From: Vulgatibacter incomptus_A
GTDB lineage: Bacteria; Myxococcota; Myxococcia; Myxococcales; Vulgatibacteraceae
Direction: 5' to 3'
Length of the DNA: 64,000 nt
NCBI GenBank assembly: GCA_040391605.1
Contig: JBEBXK010000004.1
Span: 1-64,000, forward strand
Numbering within the stretch: position 1 is the stretch's first letter; each line of letters opens with the position of its first letter. The notes beneath the pieces are model-generated. The model saw only the letters and a list, made by a program, of their open reading frames with translations, did not search any database and had not been told where the DNA came from. Shown here piece by piece: positions 7,525-15,781 of the stretch. The position numbers and the translations under genes are program-made.

Positions 7525-9120
7525 CTACTGACTCGGCGGGCTGGGCTGCACCACGTAGATCTCGGCCGTCTTGAGGGCCTGCTTGTTCCTGCCGATGCCA
7601 CCCACCACGAGGACCCGCCCGTCGCCGAGGTCGGTGCAGCTCGCATAGGCGCGCCCCTCATCCCCGCGCATCGCCCCCGACCGTTCGGTGAGGCTCGATC
7701 GCAGCACGCGCTTCGACTTGTCGTCGGCGCCCTTCTCGGTCATCCAGCGCAGGATCTCGCCCTTGGTATGTGATCCGCCGGTGTCGGTGAAGCCTCCCAC
7801 GATCAGCGCGGTCTCACCGTCGGGCGAGACCACACAGGGGTTGATGCGGGGCTGCACGACTTCGACCGCCGTCGGCAGGTTGCCCTTGTTCGCCTCGGGG
7901 CGATCGAACCATTGCGCCTGCTTGGACGCGCTGCTCGCCGAGCCGAAGCCGGCCTCAGCCCCTCCATCGACGGTCCACGTCCGGGCGCCGCCCACCACCG
8001 CGACGCTCTCGTTGAAGAGGGCGATCCCCGCGCCGGCCACGGCGGTGGGGAGGTCGGCGAGCTTCGAGAGTTCGTAGCGGCCCGTCGCTTGGACGAAGTT
8101 CACCGCCTCCACCGAGGCCTTCAATTCACCGGCAGCGTCGATGCCGCCGAGGATCCCCACCGCCTGGGAGTGGGTACCGAAGTTGACCGCCCCGTGGAAG
8201 GCCCTCGAGACCCGCAGATCCTGCTGGCTGAAGCTCTTCACGGTAGGATCGAAGACCTCGACCGGCGCCACGACCTTCCCCTCCGCGTCCACGCCGCCGA
8301 TCACCATCACCTTGCCGTTCGCGCCGATCATCGTGGCGCTATGGCCCCGGCGCGCGTGTGCCATGGGCGAAGTGAAGGTCCAGCCGCCGCCGGGCTCATA
8401 GACGAGCGCGGTGTTCACGGCCTCGGGGAGCTGGCCAGGCGCCTCGGCGACGCCGCCAACCACCAGCGCGCCTCCGTCCCGCAGCGCTACCGCCTGGGCG
8501 AAGGCCCGGGGATGGCAGCCCGTCCCATCACACATGGCGTCGACCTTCGTGAAGGCCCCGGTCGCCGGATCGAAGATCTCGGCGGAGTCGATGAAGCCCG
8601 ACTCGGCCCCGGTGGCCAGGCTCGAGAAGCCGCCAGCGATCAGCACCCTGCCGTCAGCGAGGAGGGTGGCGGTATGGCCGGCCCGCGCCACCGAGAGATC
8701 GGAGCACGCTCCCTGCTCGTCCATGGTGCGGGTGAAGCCGTTGGCGCGATTCATCACCAGGGTGATGGAGGGGGTGCCGGACTCCGTCACCTCGAACGGC
8801 CCCGAGCGCCCCCACGAGCGCAAGGTGCCGCTGCTCCCCGCCTCGAAGACCTCCACGGTGACCACGCGGTCCTTTCCGACCGGGACCTCCGGCACCTCGA
8901 GGCGACCCGATCCCACCTGGGTGTCGACCCGGAGCGGCGACATCCCGGGGCCGGTCACGGTGAGCTGTAGCGTGCCGCTCCCCGGCATGGTGTCGCCGAC
9001 GGGCTCGTCGCAGTCGTTATGGATGAGGCGAAGCCCGAAGGAGGAGGCGTCCCCACCGCAGGCGAAGAGAAAGAGGGGCAGCGCGAAGACCGCGCCGCCG
9101 ATGGAACGGGAGATAGACAT
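7525..9120 (-). CDS. Kelch-repeat lipoprotein
   Basis: 531 residues. Signal peptide with lipobox ending in LFLFAC at residue 21, so predicted outer-membrane or surface lipoprotein. After an N-terminal beta domain (about 25-130) there are about six kelch-type units with the pattern GHTATLLADGRVLIAGG, a beta-propeller fold used for binding carbohydrate or protein. The ATG at 9120 (residue 14 of the longest frame) places the signal peptide correctly. The gene is 50 bp downstream of the PEGA gene and likely co-transcribed. The ligand is unknown. Confidence 0.85.
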   Translation of the reverse strand: MSISRSIGGAVFALPLFLFACGGDASSFGLRLIHNDCDEPVGDTMPGSGTLQLTVTGPGMSPLRVDTQVGSGRLEVPEVPVGKDRVVTVEVFEAGSSGTLRSWGRSGPFEVTESGTPSITLVMNRANGFTRTMDEQGACSDLSVARAGHTATLLADGRVLIAGGFSSLATGAESGFIDSAEIFDPATGAFTKVDAMCDGTGCHPRAFAQAVALRDGGALVVGGVAEAPGQLPEAVNTALVYEPGGGWTFTSPMAHARRGHSATMIGANGKVMVIGGVDAEGKVVAPVEVFDPTVKSFSQQDLRVSRAFHGAVNFGTHSQAVGILGGIDAAGELKASVEAVNFVQATGRYELSKLADLPTAVAGAGIALFNESVAVVGGARTWTVDGGAEAGFGSASSASKQAQWFDRPEANKGNLPTAVEVVQPRINPCVVSPDGETALIVGGFTDTGGSHTKGEILRWMTEKGADDKSKRVLRSSLTERSGAMRGDEGRAYASCTDLGDGRVLVVGGIGRNKQALKTAEIYVVQPSPPSQ

Positions 9121-9170
9121 GAATTCGAATCCCTGACTGGACTTGGGGGTATCCCTCATGCGCCTTGGCG

Positions 9171-10844
9171 CTACCAGCTGACCTGGCCCGTGGGGCCGGC
9201 GCCGCTATCACCGGAGGTCGCGGCGATGATCCCCACCGTCCCCCCGGCGACTACGCCGGCGGCGGTCCAGAACCACCACTTGCTGAGGAGGCCACCCTCG
9301 CTCTTGCGGACCTCGCTCTTCGGCTCGTCGAAGCTCATCTCGTCCGCGATGCTAACACCACCCGTGTACTTGTAGGTCGTCGCCGCAGGCTCTTCCACCT
9401 TGGCCGGAGCGCCGAAGTCCTCGCCGCGGCTGGGGAGGAGGAAGTCCTCGACCATCGGCGCGGGCTCTTCCACCACGGCCACCACCGGCGCCTCGGGGAC
9501 GTGCTCGACGACGCTGGCCTCAGGGGCCTTGCCGCCACCCACCGGGACGCGGGAGCCGGGCTTCACCACCGGACGGCGGTTGCCGTCGCCCGCCGGCACC
9601 ACGGCTCCACCCCTGCGACCCTCATCGGCCTTGGGGGGCGTCGCCGAGAGGCTCACGAAGAAGTCCACCTCGTGGATCTGCGCCGCGCCGGCCTTCGCGT
9701 CTGCGGCGAGGGGCCGCGGCAGCGACGTCGCCTCGCCCGGGGTCTGCAGCTTCGAGCCGAGCTCGCTGGCGACCTTGTTGATCTCGATGGTGGCGCCGAG
9801 CATGTCGCGATCGAGGGTGATGGTCTGCAGCTCCGAGAACGAGTCCTTCGCCACGTGATAGGCGAAGGAGACCAGGCCGAGGAAGGATCCCTTGGCGTAG
9901 GCGCCGCCGATCACCACCACGTCGGCGCCGGTCTGCCTCGCCAGCGCCTTCACCTGGGCGTGGGCGTCGGCGTCGATCTCATTCTTCGAGAGCGCGGTGA
10001 CCAGCGCCGCCGTCATGCCCTGGCGGCTCTCTCCCTCGTCCGGTGAGATCCGGAAGGTCTGATCCTTCTCGATCACCACCTTCTGTACATAGGGGTCGGT
10101 GCTGGGCAGCTTGATCTTCACGTAGTGGGTGCCCGGCACCAGGCCGGTGACGAGGACGGGGCTGGTCATCGCGTCGCGGCCGTCGACCCAGACGCCGGCG
10201 CCCGGGGGCGTGGTGTCCACCCGCAGCGAGCCCACGCCGTCGTCGGCCATCTTCGTCCGGACCTTTTCGAAGAGGTCCACGAAGACCTGATCGTAGTCCT
10301 CGCTCGCCTGGAGGCGCAGCGACGGCTGGAGGCGGATCGCCTGGGGCAGCGGCCCCTCGGCGGCCAGCGACTCACGACCCATGCGGAACTGCGCCACGGC
10401 CTGCTTCAGATAGGCCTCCACCAGGGGATCGATCTCATCGAGGGCGATGGCCGTCGCCTCCATGCCGGCGATGGCCCGGGTGAAGGCGTCCAGCGCCGGC
10501 TTCATCCGGCGCCGCTCCAGATGGCCCTTGCCCTTCTCCAGCTCCGCGTGGGCGGCGGCGATGGCCTGGACCTGCTCCGGCGTGGCCAGGATCGCGCCTG
10601 CCGCGCCCTGCTCGGCGGACTGGGGCGGCGCCACCACCTGAATGGCACTGTTGGAGCGGATCCCCTCCTCCAGGGTCGAGGCGATGCGATCGCCGGTGGC
10701 CCGTGGGATGCTGTCGTAGAGCGGCGCATACGGAACCACCACGACCTTGGTCTGCTGCGCCTGCCCGATCGAGGGTGCGACCAGGACCGCCACCAGCAGG
10801 CCGAGGGGCGCGGAAACCTTCGCGAAGATGCGGCTCGAAATCAC
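9171..10844 (-). CDS. PEGA-domain exported protein
   Basis: 557 residues, GTG start. A signal peptide is seen at 1-29 (cleavage after GQAQ). Residues about 205-265 are a PEGA domain (RVDTTPPGAGVWVDG followed by LVPGTHYVKIKL). After that there is a low-complexity Pro/Glu region, and a transmembrane helix close to the C-terminus (about 527-545, WWFWTAAGVVAGG). PEGA domains are found in surface or periplasmic proteins of this group and may bind polysaccharide. The gene heads a minus-strand series of envelope genes and has its own promoter, divergent from the histidine kinase. Confidence 0.85.
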   Translation of the reverse strand: MISSRIFAKVSAPLGLLVAVLVAPSIGQAQQTKVVVVPYAPLYDSIPRATGDRIASTLEEGIRSNSAIQVVAPPQSAEQGAAGAILATPEQVQAIAAAHAELEKGKGHLERRRMKPALDAFTRAIAGMEATAIALDEIDPLVEAYLKQAVAQFRMGRESLAAEGPLPQAIRLQPSLRLQASEDYDQVFVDLFEKVRTKMADDGVGSLRVDTTPPGAGVWVDGRDAMTSPVLVTGLVPGTHYVKIKLPSTDPYVQKVVIEKDQTFRISPDEGESRQGMTAALVTALSKNEIDADAHAQVKALARQTGADVVVIGGAYAKGSFLGLVSFAYHVAKDSFSELQTITLDRDMLGATIEINKVASELGSKLQTPGEATSLPRPLAADAKAGAAQIHEVDFFVSLSATPPKADEGRRGGAVVPAGDGNRRPVVKPGSRVPVGGGKAPEASVVEHVPEAPVVAVVEEPAPMVEDFLLPSRGEDFGAPAKVEEPAATTYKYTGGVSIADEMSFDEPKSEVRKSEGGLLSKWWFWTAAGVVAGGTVGIIAATSGDSGAGPTGQVSW

Positions 10845-10901
10845 GTGTTACTCTCCAGTGCCGGTGCGAATGCCCGGTCCTTTCAAGGATTTGGGAAGGG
10901 G

Positions 10902-10931
10902 AGTCTATGGCCCCCTACTTTCGCAAGTCAA
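10902..10931 (-). promoter_or_regulatory. Candidate promoter of the PEGA gene
   Basis: TTGACT (10926-10931, minus strand), 18-bp spacer, TAGACT (10902-10907). It lies 60 bases upstream of the GTG start. Confidence 0.55.
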
Positions 10932-10977
10932 ACACCGATCGCAGGCGGCAGCCAGGCGGCCGAGCCTCTTCGCATCT

Positions 10978-11007
10978 TTGCCGAACCGCCACGGCGGGTG
11001 CTAGACA
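10978..11007 (+). promoter_or_regulatory. Candidate promoter of the histidine kinase gene
   Basis: TTGCCG (10978-10983), 18-bp spacer, TAGACA (11002-11007). It is divergent from the PEGA promoter and has the same spacer and the same TAGAC-type -10 box. Confidence 0.4.
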
Positions 11008-11048
11008 ACCCACGGTAGAGCACCACGCCTTCACAGCCCAGAGCCCCC

Positions 11049-12797
11049 GTGCGCCTGTCCATCGCCACCCGCATCTTCCTCGTCTTCGCCGCCGTGGTCA
11101 CGGTCTTCGGCGCGGTGAGCTCGTTCGCGGTCTGGCGCATGCACGCGGTGGGCGCCGACATCCGCCTCGTGTCGGAGGGTTATCTCCCCCTGACCAAGGT
11201 CGCCGCCCAACTCGAGACCTTCCATAAGAACAAGCAGCGGGACACCGATCGCCTCCTGGAGGAGAAGGATCCCAGGGCCCAGCGGATCCTGATCAAGCTC
11301 GCCCGCCTCTACTACCCGCGGATCCTGCGGGAGAAGCTCACCCAGGGCGCGCTGCTGGTCACCGAGACCCGCCGCCTCAGCGGCCCCGCCGAGCGGCCCT
11401 TCCTCGACGAGATCGAAGGGCGCCTCGAAGAGCTCACCCGGGAGTACGATCTCTACGACGCCCAGGCGGACACCCTCTTCGCCGCGTTGGAGGCGATGGA
11501 CGCGGATACGACCGAGGCCGCGGCGCCTGCCTCCGACGAGCGCGGCAAGGAGCTCAAGCGCACCGAGCGCCGCATCGATCGATCCCTGCGCCTCCTCAGC
11601 CACGCGTTGGAGGGGCGGATCCAGGAGCGGGTGCGGGAGGCCCAAGCCACCGAGCGGCGCTCGTCGTGGGCGATCATCGGCTTCTCCCTCGGCGCGATCG
11701 CCCTGGGGATCCTGGCCACCCTCCTCTCCCAGCGGCTGCTGGCGCCGATCCGCACCCTCACCGAGGCCGCGGTCCGCATCGGCAGGGGCGACTATTCGGC
11801 GGCGGTGCCGACCCGCGGCGCCAACGAGCTCGGCGTCCTCGCCCGGGAGTTCAACCAGATGGCCGCCTCCTTGGAGGCCCGGGAGGTGGAGCTCCAGGAG
11901 AAGCAGGAGGCGCTGCTCCGGGCCGAGAAGCTCGCCACCGTCGGCCGGATGGCCGCGCAGATCACCCATGAGATCCGCAACCCCCTCTCGTCCATCGGCC
12001 TGAACGCGGAGCTCCTCGCCGAGGAGTTGGAGAACCTGGGTGTCGAGATGGAGGCGAGCGAACGCGATCGGAGGCCTTCGCGCCCGGCGCGATGGAATGA
12101 ATCGCTCGCGCCACACGCGGCGGCGATGCATCCACAGCCTCTGGTCGAGGCGGAGTCGGACGCATGCGAGAGAGCCGTCTCGGGCGGCGCGCGAGTTGGA
12201 GGCGTCGCGCTCGTGGCGGCGATCCCTCCAGACGTAGGCGCCGGGACCGCCGAGGCCCTGCGACTCTGCTCGGCGATCTCCCGTGAGGTCGATCGCCTCG
12301 CCGAGATCACCGAAGAATACCTGCGCTACGCCGGGCTGCCGAAGCCCGCGCTGGCGCAGGAGGACGTGGCCTCCCTGGTCCGGGATCTGGTGGCCTTCGT
12401 CACCCCGGAGCTCGAGGCCGCGGGGATCCGTGTGGAGCTGGAGTTCCCCGAGCGCCTCCCCGCCGAGGTGGACGAGAACCAGCTCCGCCAGGCCCTGCTC
12501 AACCTGGTGCGCAACTCGCGGGAGGCGATGCCGCATGGCGGCACCCTGTCCCTATCCGGGCGCGGGGCGACGGAGGGCGGGGTCGAGCTCACCATCCGCG
12601 ACACCGGGGTGGGCATGGAGGCCCAGGCAATGGAGCATATCTTCGATCCTTTCTTCACCACCAAGCGAGGCGGGACCGGGCTCGGCCTCTCGCTGACCCA
12701 GCAGATCATCGCCCAGCATCGGGGCGCGATGCGCTGCGAGAGCACGCCCTCCCAGGGCACGACCTTCACCGTGCGGCTGCCCGGGGCCAGCGCTTGA
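11049..12797 (+). CDS. Membrane sensor histidine kinase with insertion in the DHp hairpin
   Basis: 582 residues, GTG start. Transmembrane helices at about 7-29 and 207-229 enclose a helical periplasmic domain; a HAMP segment follows (about 230-282) and a short coiled coil. The phospho-acceptor is His307 in ITHEIRNPLSS. The ATPase part has the N box (NLVRNSREAMP), G1 (DTGVGM), F box (FDPFFTTK) and G2 (GTGLGLS). Between DHp helix 1 (to about 331) and helix 2 (from about 399) there are about 67 extra residues of Arg/Ser/Ala-rich sequence, where homologues have a short loop. No response regulator is adjacent, so the partner is unknown. The M16 peptidase gene starts on its stop codon. Confidence 0.92.
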   Translation: MRLSIATRIFLVFAAVVTVFGAVSSFAVWRMHAVGADIRLVSEGYLPLTKVAAQLETFHKNKQRDTDRLLEEKDPRAQRILIKLARLYYPRILREKLTQGALLVTETRRLSGPAERPFLDEIEGRLEELTREYDLYDAQADTLFAALEAMDADTTEAAAPASDERGKELKRTERRIDRSLRLLSHALEGRIQERVREAQATERRSSWAIIGFSLGAIALGILATLLSQRLLAPIRTLTEAAVRIGRGDYSAAVPTRGANELGVLAREFNQMAASLEAREVELQEKQEALLRAEKLATVGRMAAQITHEIRNPLSSIGLNAELLAEELENLGVEMEASERDRRPSRPARWNESLAPHAAAMHPQPLVEAESDACERAVSGGARVGGVALVAAIPPDVGAGTAEALRLCSAISREVDRLAEITEEYLRYAGLPKPALAQEDVASLVRDLVAFVTPELEAAGIRVELEFPERLPAEVDENQLRQALLNLVRNSREAMPHGGTLSLSGRGATEGGVELTIRDTGVGMEAQAMEHIFDPFFTTKRGGTGLGLSLTQQIIAQHRGAMRCESTPSQGTTFTVRLPGASA

Positions 12798-14173
12798 GCC
12801 AGGCTGCCTCCCGCTCGCGCGATCCCCGCGGCTCGCCGCCCCACGCCCCCTCACGGAGCCTCGACTTGCATCTCCCGCCTCTGGTTCACTCCAAGGACAC
12901 TCTCGCCAACGGCCTGCGGGTCGTCACCGTCGAGACCCCCCACCTCCACTCCGCGATCCTCGCGGTCTACGTCCGCTCCGGGAGCCGCCACGAGGAGCCC
13001 GCGATCATGGGCGTCTCGCACTTCCTCGAGCATATGTTCTTCCGGGGATCGGAGCGCTTCCGCGACACCGTGGAGATGAACGCCCGGGTGGAGGAGGCGG
13101 GCGGCAACCTGAACGGCGTCACCACGCGTGACCACGGCTACTACTACACCCCCCTCCACCCCAGGCAGCTCGAGGTGGGCTTCGAGGTGATCGGCGACAT
13201 GCTCACCTCGCCCCGACTGGTGGAGATCGAGACCGAGCGCAAGATCATCCTCGAGGAGATGCTCGACGAGGTGGACGAGACCGGCCGCGACGTGGACCTG
13301 GACAATCTCTCCAAGGCGCTGCTCTTCCCGGGCAACGGGCTGGCTCATAAGATCGCGGGGACGCCGAAGACGGTGAAGCGGATCCGCCTCGAGGATCTGC
13401 AGGCCCACCACCGCCGGATGTACGTCGGCGCCAACATGGTGCTGGCCTGTGCGGGCCCCGTGGATCACGCCGCGGTGATGGAGCTGGCGGCGCGTCGCTT
13501 CGGCGGACTCCCCGGCGGCCCGCCGCCACCGCTGGAGGTGAGCCCCCGGCCACTCCCGCCCGGACCCACCATCCACCTGGTCGATCATGAGGACTCTCAG
13601 CAGACCGAGTTCCGCCTCAACTTCCCCGCGCCCCCCGAGCATCACGACGACTTTCCCGCGCTGCTGCTGGCCCGGCGGGTCCTCGACGACGGCCTCTCCT
13701 CCCGCCTCCCGTTCCAGGTGGTGGAGAAGCGCGGCCTCGCCTACGCACTCCACGCCGGCATCGACACCTTCTCGGATCTCTCCATCTTCGAGGTGGAGGT
13801 GGCCTGTGCCCATCCGAGCGTCCCCACCGTCCTCGCCACCATCGGCGAGGTGCTGGGCGACTTCGTGGACGGGGGCCCCACGGCGGACGAGCTCGAGCGC
13901 GCCAAGCGCCGCTACCGCATCGGCCTCGAGTTCGCCCTGGACAGCGCCTCCGATCTGGCCGGCTGGTTCGGCGGCTCGGAGCTGTGGCGGCCCGCCGAGA
14001 CCTTCGCCGATCGGATCGCCAAGGTGGAGGCGGTGACGCTGGAGGACGTGAAGCGGGTCTGCGCCCGGATCTTCTCCCGGGCCAACCTCCACCTGATGCT
14101 GGTGGGTCGGGGGGGCCCCCGGGCGGAGCAGAAGCTACGCAGGCAGGCGGCCGAGCTCCCCCTCCCACGGTAG
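12794..14173 (+). CDS. M16-family zinc peptidase
   Basis: 459 residues. The inverted zinc motif HFLEH is at 76-80 with the downstream Glu in ERKIILEEMLDE, as in active M16 subunits (pitrilysin/MPP type). A second, inactive-type half follows, with the R/Y element LPFQVVEKRGLAYALHAG typical of M16B. There is no signal peptide in the frame used. Start choice: a TTG overlapping the TGA of the histidine kinase gene (TTGA); translational coupling is possible, and the first about 25 residues are low complexity, so a later start cannot be excluded. Confidence 0.9.
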   Translation: MSQAASRSRDPRGSPPHAPSRSLDLHLPPLVHSKDTLANGLRVVTVETPHLHSAILAVYVRSGSRHEEPAIMGVSHFLEHMFFRGSERFRDTVEMNARVEEAGGNLNGVTTRDHGYYYTPLHPRQLEVGFEVIGDMLTSPRLVEIETERKIILEEMLDEVDETGRDVDLDNLSKALLFPGNGLAHKIAGTPKTVKRIRLEDLQAHHRRMYVGANMVLACAGPVDHAAVMELAARRFGGLPGGPPPPLEVSPRPLPPGPTIHLVDHEDSQQTEFRLNFPAPPEHHDDFPALLLARRVLDDGLSSRLPFQVVEKRGLAYALHAGIDTFSDLSIFEVEVACAHPSVPTVLATIGEVLGDFVDGGPTADELERAKRRYRIGLEFALDSASDLAGWFGGSELWRPAETFADRIAKVEAVTLEDVKRVCARIFSRANLHLMLVGRGGPRAEQKLRRQAAELPLPR

Positions 14174-14212
14174 CGCGGGATGAGGCCCTCGCGTGGTAGA
14201 CTCGCTCGTAGC

Positions 14213-14554
14213 ATGCATGCCTTCGTCTATCGCCTGGTGGAGCGCCTGACGTCCGAGGGGCCCGGTCTCTCGCGCAATCGGCACTTCCACACCTTCACCA
14301 GCCCCGAGGGCCAGCAGGCCCTCCGACTCGCGCGCCAGCTCCGCTCCATCGCCAGAGACATCGCGGCCTCTTCCGAGGCTCCGCGCTATGCCGTGGACGA
14401 CGAGACCGGTGGCAAGGTCCGCCTGGAGATCCCGATCGTCGCCGGGACGCGGACCGCGATCCTGGAGCCGCCGGCCTGGGAGCTCCTGCGCCGGATGCCC
14501 GCGGTGCGGAGCGCGCTCTCTCCCGCCTCGCACGAAGGCGGCGGCGCGCCTTGA
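14213..14554 (+). CDS. Conserved-looking hypothetical protein
   Basis: 113 residues from the ATG at 14213 (a second ATG at 14217 is out of frame). Sequence begins MHAFVYRLVERLTSEGPGLSRNRHFHTF, amphipathic and basic, with no signal peptide and no motif I recognise. The frame overlaps the next gene by 4 bp (TTGA), which suggests that the two are translated together. Confidence 0.65.
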   Translation: MHAFVYRLVERLTSEGPGLSRNRHFHTFTSPEGQQALRLARQLRSIARDIAASSEAPRYAVDDETGGKVRLEIPIVAGTRTAILEPPAWELLRRMPAVRSALSPASHEGGGAP

Positions 14555-15465
14555 TCGAGCGAGCGATGAGGATGCGCGCCGATAGGGCAAGCCCACGGAG
14601 CTGGCTGCGCAACGCCCTCGACCGCTTCCTCCTGGACTCGGGCTGCCAGGCCGGCCTCCTCGTAGACCTGGACGCGCCCTTCATCGGGCCGGAGTCGGTG
14701 GCCGGACACGGCTTCCGCCAGGAGCCCTGGATCGAAGCCGTGCGCCACGCGGAGCTGGCGGCGGAGGCTCCGGCCCCAAGCGGGCGGGCCCGCAGCGTCT
14801 TCCTCACCGGGAGGACGGAGGCGGGGCAGGCCACCGTCGTCTCCCTCCACGGCGATCAGAGCCGATGGCGGATCCTGACCGTCTCCGTGACCGCGACCAT
14901 GCCGTCGGCCTCCGTCCGCGCCGCGATCGCCGAGGCGTTGGAGCGTCCGAGCCAGCCGCTTCATCCGATGCTCGCCATGATCGAGTCCATCGGCGATCAC
15001 ACCGGCCTGCCCCTGGGCCTGCTGGAGCGGCGGCAGATCACCTGGGCCAACCTTCCCCTCTGGCGCTCCCTCGGTCTGGACGATGGCGTGCAGCTCGGCT
15101 TCTCCTTCGCCAACCCCAGGGTGCTCCTCGCGTCCTCCCGTCTGGAGGCCGCGGCTCGAGGCGAGCTCCCCCTGCGCGGCTTCGTCTTGACCGATCTCCC
15201 GTCGGATCAGCTCCTGGTGCAGGTGGCGAACCCCGAGGCCAGGCTGCGCACGACGAGGATCGACAGCCTGGTGCGGCGGCTGCGGCTCACGCCCAAGGAG
15301 CGCCACGAGCTGGGGCACCTCCTCCGCGGGCGCACGTCGAAGGAGGCCGCCGAGCTGGACGGGATCTCGACGGAGACCATCCGGGAGCGACGCCAGCAGA
15401 TCTACCGCAAGGCCGGAGTCAAGGGCGCCGGCCCTTTGCGCGCGCTCCTGGACGGCGTCGAATAG
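14551..15465 (+). CDS. LuxR-type transcriptional regulator
   Basis: 304 residues. The last about 65 residues are a LuxR/GerE helix-turn-helix: LTPKERHELGHLLRGRTSKEAAELDGIS, then TIRERRQQIYRKAGV, as in DNA-binding domains of this family. The N-terminal 200 residues look like a globular sensor-type domain, possibly PAS- or GAF-like, without a REC phospho-acceptor site. The start could be TTG at 14551 (overlap with the previous gene) or ATG at 14566. The first copy of a 140-bp repeat begins 18 bp after the stop. Confidence 0.85.
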   Translation: MIERAMRMRADRASPRSWLRNALDRFLLDSGCQAGLLVDLDAPFIGPESVAGHGFRQEPWIEAVRHAELAAEAPAPSGRARSVFLTGRTEAGQATVVSLHGDQSRWRILTVSVTATMPSASVRAAIAEALERPSQPLHPMLAMIESIGDHTGLPLGLLERRQITWANLPLWRSLGLDDGVQLGFSFANPRVLLASSRLEAAARGELPLRGFVLTDLPSDQLLVQVANPEARLRTTRIDSLVRRLRLTPKERHELGHLLRGRTSKEAAELDGISTETIRERRQQIYRKAGVKGAGPLRALLDGVE

Positions 15466-15483
15466 CAGCAGGTCCGAGGGCCA

Positions 15484-15781
15484 GGAGGTCAGACCTGGCC
15501 TCCAGAAATCGTAGCGAGCGCCCCGAATGCGAGGCGGACCGAGCACTGGAACGCAGCGCACATCAGTGCGTGAGTACCAGAGCGCAGGTCCAACGAAGCA
15601 GGCGGGGTGCGCAGTAGATTTCCGGAGGTCAGACCTGGCCTCCAGAAATCGTAGCGAGCGCCCCGAATGCGAGGCGGACCGAGCACTGGAACGCAGCGCA
15701 CATCAGTGCGTGAGTACCGGAGCGCAGGTCCAACGAAGCAGACGGGGTGCGCAGTAGATTTCCGGAGGTCAGACCTGGCCT
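15484..15781. repeat. 140-bp MITE-like tandem repeat
   Basis: Two full copies (15484-15623 and 15624-15763) differ at two bases; an 18-bp start of a third copy (GGAGGTCAGACCTGGCCT) occupies 15764-15781. The body of the unit begins CCAGAAATCGTAGCG and ends GTGCGCAGTAGATTTCC, imperfect terminal inverted repeats, and the junction forms a hairpin GATTTCCGGAGG/CCTCCAGAAATC. The third copy start contains the stop codon of the downstream minus-strand REC-DUF4388 gene. This accounts for the whole 303-bp gap between the two genes. No protein is supported in it. Confidence 0.9.
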
